A DNA stretch of 41,296 bases from Chloroflexota bacterium (GTDB lineage Bacteria > Chloroflexota > Anaerolineae > B4-G1 > SLSP01): the NCBI GenBank assembly GCA_019873645.1, contig JAIOAX010000040.1, positions 1-41,296 on the forward strand, given 5' to 3'. How positions within the stretch are numbered: the stretch's first letter is position 1; every line of letters begins with the position of its first letter. The notes under the pieces are model-generated. The model made no database searches, was not told the origin of the DNA, and worked only from the letters and a program-made list of their open reading frames with translations. The translations under genes were made by a program, and so were the position numbers. Shown here in pieces: positions 8,354-17,104 of this stretch.

Positions 8354-8773
8354 TCAGGCTTTACGCCCGAAGAATTTGCTCAGTAAGCCGGCAACGATCC
8401 CCATCACCACGCCAAAGACGACGGCCGCGCGCATGTCAAAGATGATCTTCGTGTCCTCGCCGCCGATCTGGTTGGCGGCGACAAACAGGGCGACGGCGTC
8501 GGTCATTTTGACGTTTTCGGCCACCACTACCGCAACACCGCCATCGGTCACGGTCATATTCTCGCCGAACGCCAGCGCCACGCCGCCTTCCTGCACGTCA
8601 ATGAATTTACCCTCAGCATGGGCAATGCCCCCCTGGTTGACATGCACCGTCTGCGCTCTGACGTTTTGGACGCCGCCCTGTTCTATCGTGACCGTTTCGG
8701 CAACAATTTCCTCCGACGCGGACGATGCTCCCGGGCACGGTTGTTGGTCCTGGTTCATCAATTCTGCGTTCAT
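8354..8773 (-). CDS. Unrecognised tail-anchored protein with 15-residue repeats
   Basis: 139 residues; no family was recognised. Residues 28-100 consist of five 15-residue repeats with alternating hydrophobic positions and a conserved GG (G33-G34, G48-G49, G63-G64, G78-G79). The fifth repeat has lost the GG (A93-V94). Exact 15-residue periodicity with V/T/I alternation suggests a small beta-solenoid. A hydrophobic helix at about 116-135 followed by KFFGRKA makes a C-terminal membrane anchor with a basic end. The repeats would therefore face the cytoplasm on the membrane. AGGAGAG lies 8 nt before the ATG. It sits directly upstream of the dual-GAF kinase and may be a membrane scaffold for it (inference). 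A bactofilin-like polymer is an alternative. Confidence 0.8.
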   Translation of the reverse strand: MNAELMNQDQQPCPGASSASEEIVAETVTIEQGGVQNVRAQTVHVNQGGIAHAEGKFIDVQEGGVALAFGENMTVTDGGVAVVVAENVKMTDAVALFVAANQIGGEDTKIIFDMRAAVVFGVVMGIVAGLLSKFFGRKA

Positions 8774-9038
8774 TGTCTCTGTCTCTCCTTAATAAAAAAT
8801 CTTTTGAACGTCGGCACGTTTTGGAAATCTGGCGAAAGATTTCCGTCATAAAAGAAGTAGCCATTCGTCACTTTGTTGGGGGGAGAAAAGCGATAAGATA
8901 AAGGTGAATGAGGTTTTGATGGTGACACATTCCATCGCACCTCTCCTCCTTTCCTTGGCTGGTGGCCCCCCGGAACCCCCCTCGCCGGGGGGCCATGCCG
9001 TTTAGGGCCTTGGATGCGCCGCAAGCTCCCCGCCCGAT
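8774..9038. other. Gene-free spacer with two strong hairpins and possible leader ORFs
   Basis: This 265-nt minus-strand spacer contains an 11-bp perfect stem with an 11-nt loop (8963-8973 and 8985-8995, TGGCCCCCCGG arm), which lacks a T tract on either side. It also holds a second 8-bp stem, GGAAATCT/AGATTTCC (8823-8830 and 8837-8844). Between them a purine-rich AGGAGGAGAG (about 8941-8950, minus sense) precedes two possible starts. ATG at 8935 opens a 29-codon frame ending at 8846. GTG at 8940 opens a 56-codon frame whose stop overlaps the ATG of the next gene as ATGA. Neither has family support. The layout could be a structured leader for the 8354-8773 gene. Confidence 0.5.
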
Positions 9039-9422
9039 TTATTCCCGTAGATGTTGTTTGATCTTCGCCAGCAGCGACTCCGGCTCCACCGGTTTGGAGA
9101 TGAACTCACGGATGTCGAGGTACTGGTCGGTGGGGAACGCCGCCGCGTACTGCGATGCAGTGATGGACGAAACCATCAAAATAGGCACCCGGCGCAGTTG
9201 CGGATCGTCGGAAATCTGTTGGGTGGTGTGATAGCCGTCCAGGGGGTTAGCCATCATCACATCCATCAACACCAGATCGGGCAGGTGTGCCCGCATTTTT
9301 GCCAGGCACTCCTCGCCGCTGGCAGCCTCTTCAACTGCGTACCCGGCGCTTTCCAACACCAGGCGGTTCGCCAGGACGATGTCCGGGTCGTCATCCACAA
9401 TGAGAATGGTTTTGGTCGCCAT
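9039..9422 (-). CDS. Stand-alone receiver-domain response regulator
   Basis: 127 residues comprising one receiver domain only. The acidic pocket is at residues 10-12 (VDDDP), the phospho-acceptor is D54 (LMDVMM), and the conserved lysine lies in FISKPVEP. There is a short insertion after the acceptor (MMANPLDGYHT), where most receivers have MP.MDG. With no output domain it probably acts by protein-protein contact or as a phosphorelay intermediate. GGAGG lies 7 nt before the ATG. It lies 44 nt downstream of the 9467-11371 kinase on the same strand, and that kinase is its likely partner. Confidence 0.92.
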   Translation of the reverse strand: MATKTILIVDDDPDIVLANRLVLESAGYAVEEAASGEECLAKMRAHLPDLVLMDVMMANPLDGYHTTQQISDDPQLRRVPILMVSSITASQYAAAFPTDQYLDIREFISKPVEPESLLAKIKQHLRE

Positions 9423-9439
9423 AGTTTTGCCTCCGTTTA

Positions 9440-9469
9440 GTTTGATAGTCTTTAGTCGGATAGTCCTCA
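9440..9469 (-). repeat. 7/8-nt array between kinase and receiver genes
   Basis: Reading the minus strand from the kinase stop TGA (9469-9467), the units are TGAGGAC, TATCCGAC, TAAAGAC and TATCAAAC, alternating 7 and 8 nt. They reach almost to the GGAGG of the receiver gene. The GACTATCC core matches the array at 375-405. Confidence 0.65.
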
Positions 9470-11371
9470 GTCAGGTAGTTCCTTCGGAAATTGTTCTGCG
9501 GGGATCAGGGGGCAGGTGACGGTGAAAGTTGTCCCCTCTCCAAGTCCACTTTTGACGCGAATCGTACAGTTGTAGCGGGTAAGGATGTCTTTGGTGATCA
9601 CCAGTCCCAGGCCGGTGCCTTCTTTGACCTGCGCTTTGGCGTTGGGCGCACGGTAGAATTCCTCGAACAGATGTGCCTGCGCTTCCTCCGGAATGCCGAT
9701 GCCGGTGTCGCTAATGGTACATTGTGCCTGCATTTCCATTTCCTGCAAGCGCACCAGGACCCGTCCGCCGGCCGGCGTGTATTTCACGGCGTTGGAGATC
9801 AGGTTGTTGAACGCCCGGTCAAGTTGTTCGGCCACCCCCAGGATGTGTAACGGTACGTCGGGCAACTGCAGTTGCAGGGTGAGGTGTTTTTCTTCCGCCG
9901 GGACGATATAACGTTCCACCACCCGCGCGACAAGCTGGTTCAGATTAATCGGTTGTGCGGCTTCCTCGATATGCAACCCGGCTTTGCCGGCAGCCAGGTC
10001 CAACAGGTCGTCAATGAGCGTTTGTAGAAAATCGGTGCGCCGCAGGGCGCGGGCGATCATATCCGCCTGGACATCCGTGAGGACGCCGGCATAGCCGCCC
10101 GCCAGCGTGCGCAGCAAACTGCGCACCACCCCCACCGGGGAGCGCAATTCGTGCGTGACCGTCAGAATGAACTTGCGCTTAGTGGCGTCGAGGTCGCGCA
10201 GCGCAGCATAAGCCAGCGCGTTTTCAAGGGCGATGCTCCCGTGGCTGGCGACGGTAGCCAGGTACTGTTGGTCATCTTCATTGAAACAGCGTGGCCGGTC
10301 GCAATAAACCCGAATGATGCCCAGGGGGCCCCCATGCCCGATCAACGGCGCGGTCAACATGGAGCGAATTCCCTCACTCAAGGCTGCTTCGGGATATTGC
10401 AGCCGTGCATCGCCGGCAATGTCATCCACGGCAACCACTTTGCCCGCCAGCACCTCGCGGACCAGCGGATTTTGATCCACCAGCAGACAGCCTTTCTGAA
10501 AGTAGGCATCCCGCAGGCCGTAGCTGCTGGCCAGACACAGGCTTTGCCCTCCGGCTTCCAGCAGGCGGATGGTGCAGGCCTTCACGCCCAACACTTCAGC
10601 CGTACTGCGCGTCAGGCGGTCGAGCACTTCTTGCAGTTCCAGCGTTGAGTTGACGGCCTGCGCACTCTCGTAGAGCATGTGCAGGCGATTGTAGGCGCGC
10701 TGTAAATCCCGGCTCAGCGCGACGATTTCGGCCTCGCGTTTGCGCAAACGGTCGGTGGTGCGCGTCGCCAGGTAAACGGAGCCGATCACCGCGCTGGCAA
10801 AAAAGGCCAATGCGCTGCCCACATACAGCGGTCGCGCATACAATGGAGCAGGCAGCAAGCCGCCGACCGCAATATGCGGAATCCATCCCCGGTACTCTGC
10901 CCCTGCAAGTCCGCCCAGCAACACAATCGCCAATCCGGCAAACAGATAGGCTTCACGCGCCGAGAGCAAAATCGTGGCCAGGATGATGTGGAAGAAGAAG
11001 TATAAGATAGCCAGGCTCTCAATACCGCCGGAGTAATGAATGAGCAGGGTGATGGCGATCCAGTCGGCGGCAATCTGCGTACGGGCCTGGATGCGTGCCG
11101 AAACATTGGCGCCGCTCAAATCACATGTCAGACGATTGAGCCAGCGGACAAACACGACATTGTAGGCCAGGATGCTCACGCCGATCAACGTCAACGGCGT
11201 CACGGCCAGTTCCAGCCCCAGGCCCAGCCGCGCGAGCCACGTCGCCAGGATCACGCCCGCGCCCGCAATCCAGCGCAGTCGGCACAGCCATTCCAGGCTG
11301 AGGCACAATTCATATTCCACCAACGTCCGGCTCAACGGCGTTGGGTGTTCAGGGGCAAACCGCTTGTCCAT
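9467..11371 (-). CDS. Membrane GAF sensor histidine kinase, RegB-like input region
   Basis: 634 residues. The N-terminal ~215 residues hold about six hydrophobic segments including LLIHYSGGIESLAILYFFF, whose GG-turn between helices recalls the quinone-linked membrane region of RegB/PrrB kinases; this resemblance is weak. A coiled coil leads to a GAF domain (about 240-390), then HisKA with VTHELRSPVGVV (H407) and HATPase_c with NLISNAVKYTPAGG, DTGIGIPEE and GTGLGLVITKDIL. It is transcribed away from the 11511-14840 hybrid kinase and toward a stand-alone receiver, with which it probably forms a two-component pair. Confidence 0.92.
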   Translation of the reverse strand: MDKRFAPEHPTPLSRTLVEYELCLSLEWLCRLRWIAGAGVILATWLARLGLGLELAVTPLTLIGVSILAYNVVFVRWLNRLTCDLSGANVSARIQARTQIAADWIAITLLIHYSGGIESLAILYFFFHIILATILLSAREAYLFAGLAIVLLGGLAGAEYRGWIPHIAVGGLLPAPLYARPLYVGSALAFFASAVIGSVYLATRTTDRLRKREAEIVALSRDLQRAYNRLHMLYESAQAVNSTLELQEVLDRLTRSTAEVLGVKACTIRLLEAGGQSLCLASSYGLRDAYFQKGCLLVDQNPLVREVLAGKVVAVDDIAGDARLQYPEAALSEGIRSMLTAPLIGHGGPLGIIRVYCDRPRCFNEDDQQYLATVASHGSIALENALAYAALRDLDATKRKFILTVTHELRSPVGVVRSLLRTLAGGYAGVLTDVQADMIARALRRTDFLQTLIDDLLDLAAGKAGLHIEEAAQPINLNQLVARVVERYIVPAEEKHLTLQLQLPDVPLHILGVAEQLDRAFNNLISNAVKYTPAGGRVLVRLQEMEMQAQCTISDTGIGIPEEAQAHLFEEFYRAPNAKAQVKEGTGLGLVITKDILTRYNCTIRVKSGLGEGTTFTVTCPLIPAEQFPKELPD

Positions 11372-11392
11372 GCGCTTACCTGATATTGTTCA

Positions 11393-11452
11393 CTGGCAAA
11401 GTGAGGGCAACTTTGTATAATTCAAGTATAACCAAGGCGATAGAGAATGCAA
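11393..11452. promoter_or_regulatory. Divergent overlapping promoters between two kinase genes
   Basis: On the plus strand, CTGGCA (11393-11398), 17 bp and TATAAT (11416-11421) precede the hybrid kinase. On the minus strand, TTGCAT (11447-11452), 16 bp and TATACT (11425-11430) precede the membrane GAF kinase. The two -10 elements are 3 bp apart, so the two promoters would compete for polymerase. Motif inspection only. Confidence 0.5.
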
Positions 11453-11510
11453 CTCCGTTTCAGGAAGAGCAACCCTCGACAAAATACCGTTTACGCACAG
11501 GAGGCGCGTT

Positions 11511-14500
11511 ATGCGCGATGAAGATCAAACCCGCGAGGCCTTACTTGCCGAAATCCATGCCTTGCGCGCCCGTATCGCCGAACTGGAGCAGGCCCAAGCC
11601 GCACCCTCACCGTGTAACCTGTGTCCAGAGATGTTTGAGCGCATCTCTGTGGCGGTCCATCTTTACGATCTTCACCCCGACGGTCGTCTGGTGTTTAGCG
11701 GCGCCAATACGGCTGCGGACCGCCTGCTGGGACTCTCGCATACGCAGTTTATCGGGAAAACCATCGAAGCAGCTTTTCCGCCGTTGGCGGACACCGAGTT
11801 GCCGGAGCGTTACCGGCTGGCTGCCGCGCGGGGTATCTCCTGGAGCACCGATTTTGTAACCTATGCGGATGAGCAAATTCGAGGTGTCTTTCAGGTACAC
11901 GCTTTTCAAACGCGCCCCAACAGCATGGCGGTTCTGTTTCTGGACGTCACGCAACGGGCGTTGACCGAAGCGGCGCTGCGCGATAGCCTGGCGCGGCTGA
12001 CTGCCCTGATAGACAACTTACAGCAAGGGGTCTTGTTTGAAGATACAGCGCGGCGCGTGTTATACGTCAATCAAGCCTTCTGCGACCTGTTCAACCTGCC
12101 TGGGCCGCAGGCGATCATCGGCGCCGATTGCGCTGCCGCAGCGCAGTATGCCAAGTCCATGTTCCGCGACCCGGAAGGCTTTGTTCAGGGCATCGAGGCG
12201 CGGCTGGCAGCGCGAGAGACAGTGCACAACGAAGTGTTGCATCTGGCCGATGGGCGGGTGTGGGAACGCGATTATGTGCCGATCCTCCTTAATGCAGCAT
12301 GTCACGGCTATCTGTGGTTATACCGCGACGTGACCGAGCGTATGCAAGCCCAAGAGACCTTGCGCATCAGCCTGGAAAAATATCGGGTCCTCTTTGAAAT
12401 TTTCCCGCTCGGCATCACCATCGGCGATGCCCAAGGACATATCCTGGAGGTCAATCGGGCTTCTGAGCGCCTGTTAAACCTGCCAGCATCGCAGCACAGC
12501 GCGCGCCGCATTGATGATCCCGCGTGGCACATTCTACGGCCGGACGGTACGCGCATGCCACCGGAAGAATTCGCCGGCGTGCGCGCGCTGCGCGAGCAGC
12601 GGTTGATCGAGAATGTAGAAATGGGGGTGGTGCGTCCCGATGACACCATCGTCTGGTTGAATGTCAATGCGGCGCCCATCCCGCTCGAGGGCTACGGAGT
12701 AGCCATTGCCTACAACGATATCACCGAGCGGCTGCAGGCGCAGAGGGCTTTGCAACAGGAACGCGACCTGTCTCAAGCGCTCGTTGAAGCCGCCACCGTC
12801 ATCAGTCGCGTTCTGGATCCCGATGCTGTGCTGGATCGTCTGTTGGAACAAGTGAGCCGCGTGATTCCCGGTGACACAATGAATATTATGCTCATCGAGG
12901 ACGATCGGCATGCGCGAGTTGTGCGCTGGCGCGGCTATGAGCGTTTTGATGCAGCGGCGTATGCTTCGGCTGCGGTTTTTGATTTACAGCAAACGACCAA
13001 TTTGCGGCAGATGATCGAGACCGGCGCGCCGCTGGTGATTCCCGATACGCAACTGTACCCCGGTTGGGTGCAGGTGCCGGAAGTCGCCTGGTTGCGCTCG
13101 TATGTGGGTGCGCCGATCATCGTGCGCGGCGTGGTCGTCGGTTTTTTGAACCTGGACAAAGCGACGCCGAATTTCTTTACGCCTGCCCATGCGGCCACGC
13201 TGCGCGCGTTCGCCTATCATGCTGCGATTGCGTTAGAAAACGCCCGGTTGTATCAAAAACTGCAACAGGAACTCGCCACCCGCGCCCAAATCGAAGCCGC
13301 CTTACGGGAGAGTGAAGCCTATTTCCGCGCACTGTTCGATCAGGCCAGCGACGCGATCTTCATTCAAGACTTGAATGACAACATTCTCGATGCCAACCGG
13401 CGCGCCTGCGAAATGCTCGGCTATACCCGTGAGGCGCTGTTGCACATGACCATCCCCGATGTTCAGGCGCCGGAGTGTCGGGGAATCAGAGGACAGGTGA
13501 TCCGCAGCGAACTGGCACAGTACAAAGGGATGCCGTTTGAAGGAATAGATGTGCGTAGCGACGGCGTGCGGGTGCCGGTTGAAGTCACCACGTCTCCATT
13601 GCGCATAGGCGAGCGTGAGCTGGCGTTCTCTATCGTGCGCGATATTTCCGAACGCAAGGAAATGGAGGAACGGCTGCGCCGTCAAGAACGCCTGGCCGCT
13701 GTGGGGCAACTGGCGGCCGGCATCGCCCACGACTTCCGTAACCTGCTGACGACGATTATTTTATACGCCCAATTGGGCATGCGCAAGCCCGGCATCCCGG
13801 CTACCGTGCTCTCCCATCTGGACACCATCGTCGGCGAAGCGCATAAGGCCACTACCCTGGTCCAGCAAATCCTTGACTTCAGCAGCCGTTCGTTGATCGA
13901 ACGACAGCCGGTGGACCTGGCGGCCCTCATCGGGGATGTGTTCGCCATCCTCCGGCGCACCATCCCTGAGAATATCCATATCGCGTTGGAGGTCGGCGCG
14001 GGGAAATTCATTGTGGATGCCGATCCGGGGCGTCTCCAGCAGGTGTTGACCAACCTGGCGCTCAACGCGCGCGATGCAATGCCGGGCGGGGGCATTTTGC
14101 GTATCGGACTGGAGCATCTCTATTTGCCGCCGGGCGCACTGCCGCCGCTGCCGGAGATGGCGCGGGCCATTGAGGGTTCGGGAGGGCGTCCCCCCAATCC
14201 GGCCTGGATTTGCCTGAGCGTCGCCGATACCGGCATCGGCATGACCGACTCGGTGCGGGCGCATCTGTTTGAGCCGTTCTTCACCACCAAAGAGGCCGGT
14301 AAAGGCACCGGGTTAGGGCTGGCGCAGGTCTACGGCATTGTTCGTCAGCACGATGGTTATATCGGCGTAGATACCGAGGTGGGAAAGGGCACCACGTTCC
14401 GCATTTATTTGCCGGCGTCGGCGACCGAGGTGCAAGAACCGATACCAGAGACGACGACGGTACCGTTGGGAAACGGCGAGCTGATCCTGCTGGTTGAAGA

Positions 14501-14840
14501 TAACGCCAAGCTCCGTGAAGCCGGGCAAAGTATGCTGACCGAACTGGGGTATCGCGTGTTGACGGCGACAAATGGCTATGAGGCATTGACTGTGTTTCAC
14601 GCTGCACCTGATATTGCCCTGGTGATCACCGATCTGGTGATGCCGGAAATGGGTGGGGAGGCGTTATTGCAAACACTCAAACGGCAGCAAGCGACCTGCA
14701 AAGTCCTCGCCATCACCGGCTATACGATGCAAGTCGGCATCCGCGCCCTGAAGGAGGCCGGATTTTACGATGTCATTCATAAACCCTTTGATATTGACAC
14801 CCTGGCGAACGTCATCCATCGGGTTTTGCATGCCGCGTGA
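11511..14840 (+). CDS. Hybrid histidine kinase, PASx3-GAF-PAS-HK-receiver
   Basis: 1109 residues with no membrane segment. After a short coiled coil come PAS-type modules at about 40-145, 155-280 and 290-415, a GAF domain (about 430-590), and a further PAS (about 600-720) ending in the usual DISERKEMEERLRRQERL linker. The kinase core has GIAHDFRNLLTTI with H740, then DTGIGM and GTGLGLAQVYGI. A C-terminal receiver has acidic LLVEDN, acceptor D1041 (ITDLVMPEMGG) and lysine in HKPFD. This is the hybrid layout of cytoplasmic multi-input kinases. Its phosphotransfer partner is not obvious. AGGAGGCG precedes the ATG. The stop codon starts a perfect heptad array. Confidence 0.93.
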   Translation: MRDEDQTREALLAEIHALRARIAELEQAQAAPSPCNLCPEMFERISVAVHLYDLHPDGRLVFSGANTAADRLLGLSHTQFIGKTIEAAFPPLADTELPERYRLAAARGISWSTDFVTYADEQIRGVFQVHAFQTRPNSMAVLFLDVTQRALTEAALRDSLARLTALIDNLQQGVLFEDTARRVLYVNQAFCDLFNLPGPQAIIGADCAAAAQYAKSMFRDPEGFVQGIEARLAARETVHNEVLHLADGRVWERDYVPILLNAACHGYLWLYRDVTERMQAQETLRISLEKYRVLFEIFPLGITIGDAQGHILEVNRASERLLNLPASQHSARRIDDPAWHILRPDGTRMPPEEFAGVRALREQRLIENVEMGVVRPDDTIVWLNVNAAPIPLEGYGVAIAYNDITERLQAQRALQQERDLSQALVEAATVISRVLDPDAVLDRLLEQVSRVIPGDTMNIMLIEDDRHARVVRWRGYERFDAAAYASAAVFDLQQTTNLRQMIETGAPLVIPDTQLYPGWVQVPEVAWLRSYVGAPIIVRGVVVGFLNLDKATPNFFTPAHAATLRAFAYHAAIALENARLYQKLQQELATRAQIEAALRESEAYFRALFDQASDAIFIQDLNDNILDANRRACEMLGYTREALLHMTIPDVQAPECRGIRGQVIRSELAQYKGMPFEGIDVRSDGVRVPVEVTTSPLRIGERELAFSIVRDISERKEMEERLRRQERLAAVGQLAAGIAHDFRNLLTTIILYAQLGMRKPGIPATVLSHLDTIVGEAHKATTLVQQILDFSSRSLIERQPVDLAALIGDVFAILRRTIPENIHIALEVGAGKFIVDADPGRLQQVLTNLALNARDAMPGGGILRIGLEHLYLPPGALPPLPEMARAIEGSGGRPPNPAWICLSVADTGIGMTDSVRAHLFEPFFTTKEAGKGTGLGLAQVYGIVRQHDGYIGVDTEVGKGTTFRIYLPASATEVQEPIPETTTVPLGNGELILLVEDNAKLREAGQSMLTELGYRVLTATNGYEALTVFHAAPDIALVITDLVMPEMGGEALLQTLKRQQATCKVLAITGYTMQVGIRALKEAGFYDVIHKPFDIDTLANVIHRVLHAA

Positions 14841-14872
14841 GGCGTGAAGAGTAAAACGTGAAGAGTAAAACG
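14838..14872 (+). repeat. Heptad array after the hybrid kinase
   Basis: Starting at the stop TGA (14838), five 7-nt units follow: TGAGGCG, TGAAGAG, TAAAACG, and again TGAAGAG, TAAAACG. A TAA-led partial unit follows. Every unit starts with a stop triplet in the gene's sense strand, so all three frames are closed within 21 nt. Confidence 0.85.
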
Positions 14873-14900
14873 TAAATTCGGATCAAGTCGAGGCCATAAG

Positions 14901-15185
14901 ATGATTATCGGTGCGTGTACACTGCATTTGTATCTCCCCGGCGTCTTTTCCCTGAAGGAAAAACGCGGGGTGCTCAAGCCGTTGCTCGTCCAACTGCGGC
15001 GCCAATTCGAGGTCGCGGCCGCCGAGGTGGGCGATCAAGACACCTGGCAGTCGGCGGAAATCGCCGTCGTCGCCGTAGCCAACAACGCCGGCCACGTCTA
15101 CGCGGTGCTGGACAAGGCCGTTCGCTGGATTGAGGAAGAATACCGCGCCGTCGAGATCCTGGAGCGGGCCGTTGAGTTGCGGTAA
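14901..15185 (+). CDS. DUF503 family protein (YlxP-like)
   Basis: 94 residues matching DUF503 along its whole length: MIIGACTLHLYLPGVFSLKEKR at the N-terminus, then VLKPLLVQLRRQFEVAAAEV, D-x-x-xWQSAEIAVVAVANN, and a helical VLDKAVRWIEE end. Members are small cytoplasmic proteins often encoded near translation or ribosome-maturation genes (YlxP lies in the nusA-infB-rbfA region of Firmicutes). No reaction is established. Here it lies upstream of dnaG. GAGG lies about 8 nt before the ATG. Confidence 0.88.
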   Translation: MIIGACTLHLYLPGVFSLKEKRGVLKPLLVQLRRQFEVAAAEVGDQDTWQSAEIAVVAVANNAGHVYAVLDKAVRWIEEEYRAVEILERAVELR

Positions 15186-15193
15186 GCGTTTCC

Positions 15194-15221
15194 TTGCCTT
15201 TCCCCATCACCTGAGTACAAT
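15194..15221 (+). promoter_or_regulatory. Putative promoter giving a near-leaderless dnaG transcript
   Basis: TTGCCT (15194-15199), 16 bp and TACAAT (15216-15221) end only 8 nt before the dnaG ATG. No Shine-Dalgarno is visible before that ATG. A start site about 7 nt after the -10 would give a leader of one or two nucleotides. Confidence 0.45.
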
Positions 15222-15229
15222 ACTTATCC

Positions 15230-17077
15230 ATGAGCGTTGTGGATGAAGTCAAGGAAAGGCTGGATATTGTCGAGGTCATCGGGCGGCACATCCATCTGCA
15301 AAAATCCGGGCGCTATCTGAAGGGCCTATGTCCTTTTCACACAGAAAAGACCCCCTCGTTCTATGTTTTCCCCGATAATCAGCGCTGGCACTGCTTCGGA
15401 TGCAACAAAGGGGGCGACCTTTTCAATTTCGTGATGGAGTTTGAGGGGCTGGATTTTCGCACGGCCCTGGAAGAACTGGCCCGTCGCGCTGGCGTGGAAC
15501 TCAAGCCGCGCACGCCCGAACAGGTGGAAGCCGAAAGCGAGGCCGAACGCTTACGCCTGCTGTTGGAGGCCGCGGCCGCCTATTACCATACTCTGCTACT
15601 CACCGCGCCACAGGCCGCGCATGCGCGCGCTTACCTTGAAAAACGCGGCTTCACACGCGACACCATCGAGACCTTCCAGTTAGGGTATAGCCTCAACGAG
15701 TGGGATGCAGCCCGCACCTATCTGTTCGGCAAAGGGTTCAGCGTTGAAGATCAAATCAAGGCGGGGATGCTGGTGGAAAAAGAGGGCGGCGGCACATTCG
15801 ACCGCTTCCGTAACCGGCTGATGATCCCCATCTGCGACCGCCGTGGGCGGGTCATCGCTTTTGGCGGACGGGTTTTGAATCCCGACGACCAGCCCAAGTA
15901 CATGAACTCGCCCCAGACGGTACTTTTTGACAAGAGCACGGTGCTCTTCGGCTACCATCTCGCCGCTCAGGCTATCCAGAAAGCCGACGCCGCGATCATC
16001 GTCGAGGGGTATATGGACGTGATGATCCCGCACCAGGCCGGCTACAAAAATGTTGTCGCGCCGATGGGGACGGCGCTCACCGAGGCGCACCTGCAACAAC
16101 TGCAACGCCTCACCCGGCGTTTCATCCTGGCGCTCGATCCCGATGCGGCGGGCATCCACGGGACGTTGCAGGGCCTGGAAACCGCGCGGCAGACATTGGA
16201 CCGTGAGTGGGAGGCCATCTTCGACCCACGCGGGCTGGTGGGCGTCGAAGGGCGGCTCAAAGCGGATATCCGCGTTATCACCATGCCGGAGGGCCTTGAT
16301 CCCGATGAATTGATCCTGCAAGACCCGACACGCTGGGAGCAACTCGTCGCTACATCACAGCCGGTCGTGCGGTTTTACTTCAATCAACTGCTCAAGCAAG
16401 AAAATCCCCAGGAACCGAAAGGCAAAGCGCGGATTGTGGATGCGATGCTCCCGCTGCTCAGCGACATCGCCGACAGCGTGGAACGCGAGGCTTACGTCCA
16501 GGACATCGCCATGCGCCTGGGACTGGATGCGCGCAGTTTGCTCGACCGTTTGCGCGTGCGCGAACGGGCACAGGCCGTGCGCCGGCAGGCGGCCGTCAAG
16601 ACGGCCGGGCGGACTCCCCTATCCGGTGATCTGGAAGCCTACGCCCTGACGATCTTGATCCGCTACCCGGAGGTACTGGCGCTGGCCGACGCCCAACTTG
16701 CCGAGGCGCAGCTTGAGCCGATCCACGACGACGATTTTTCCGGCGTCTACCGGCTGATCTGGTCAGCCTGGCTGGAGCTGGGCGGGCATCCCGAACTGGA
16801 ATTGGGCGACATCTTGCCGCCGGATTTGCTGGCGCTGGTACATACCTGGATTGCCACACCGTTGCCCGATACCCCGCTGGAGCAATGGAAACGCGATATG
16901 GTGCGCACCATCTTGCGGTTGCGCGAAAGAAGATTACGTGATATATCAAAGCGCACACAAAGTCTGGTCGCAGAAGCACAGCAGGTAGAAGGAGATATGA
17001 AGGCAGAACGTTACCTTGCCACACTGCAAAATCTCTCCGAGGCGCTACGTCGGGTTCAGCAGGCGCTCAGTCGGTGA
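15230..17077 (+). CDS. dnaG: DNA primase
   Basis: 615 residues. The N-terminal CHC2 zinc-binding domain has ligands C34, H37, C55 and C58 (CPFH, CFGC). The catalytic core contains GGRVL, the TOPRIM motif VEGYMDVM with E259, and LDPDAAG with D303 and D305. A C-terminal helicase-interaction region completes the usual length. DnaG synthesises RNA primers at the replication fork, recruited by DnaB. The region between the TOPRIM DPDAAG motif and the C-terminal domain carries an insert-like stretch (about 320-345, EWEAIFDPRGLVGVEG) before ADIRVITMPEGLDPDEL. rpoD follows after 27 nt, as in the classical macromolecular-synthesis operon without rpsU. Confidence 0.96.
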   Translation: MSVVDEVKERLDIVEVIGRHIHLQKSGRYLKGLCPFHTEKTPSFYVFPDNQRWHCFGCNKGGDLFNFVMEFEGLDFRTALEELARRAGVELKPRTPEQVEAESEAERLRLLLEAAAAYYHTLLLTAPQAAHARAYLEKRGFTRDTIETFQLGYSLNEWDAARTYLFGKGFSVEDQIKAGMLVEKEGGGTFDRFRNRLMIPICDRRGRVIAFGGRVLNPDDQPKYMNSPQTVLFDKSTVLFGYHLAAQAIQKADAAIIVEGYMDVMIPHQAGYKNVVAPMGTALTEAHLQQLQRLTRRFILALDPDAAGIHGTLQGLETARQTLDREWEAIFDPRGLVGVEGRLKADIRVITMPEGLDPDELILQDPTRWEQLVATSQPVVRFYFNQLLKQENPQEPKGKARIVDAMLPLLSDIADSVEREAYVQDIAMRLGLDARSLLDRLRVRERAQAVRRQAAVKTAGRTPLSGDLEAYALTILIRYPEVLALADAQLAEAQLEPIHDDDFSGVYRLIWSAWLELGGHPELELGDILPPDLLALVHTWIATPLPDTPLEQWKRDMVRTILRLRERRLRDISKRTQSLVAEAQQVEGDMKAERYLATLQNLSEALRRVQQALSR

Positions 17078-17104
17078 TTATTATTGTTTGGGAGGATAGG
17101 GATC

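Noticed and set aside
8963..8995. Rho-independent terminator after the stand-alone receiver gene
   Set aside because: The stem is strong, but no T tract follows on either strand.
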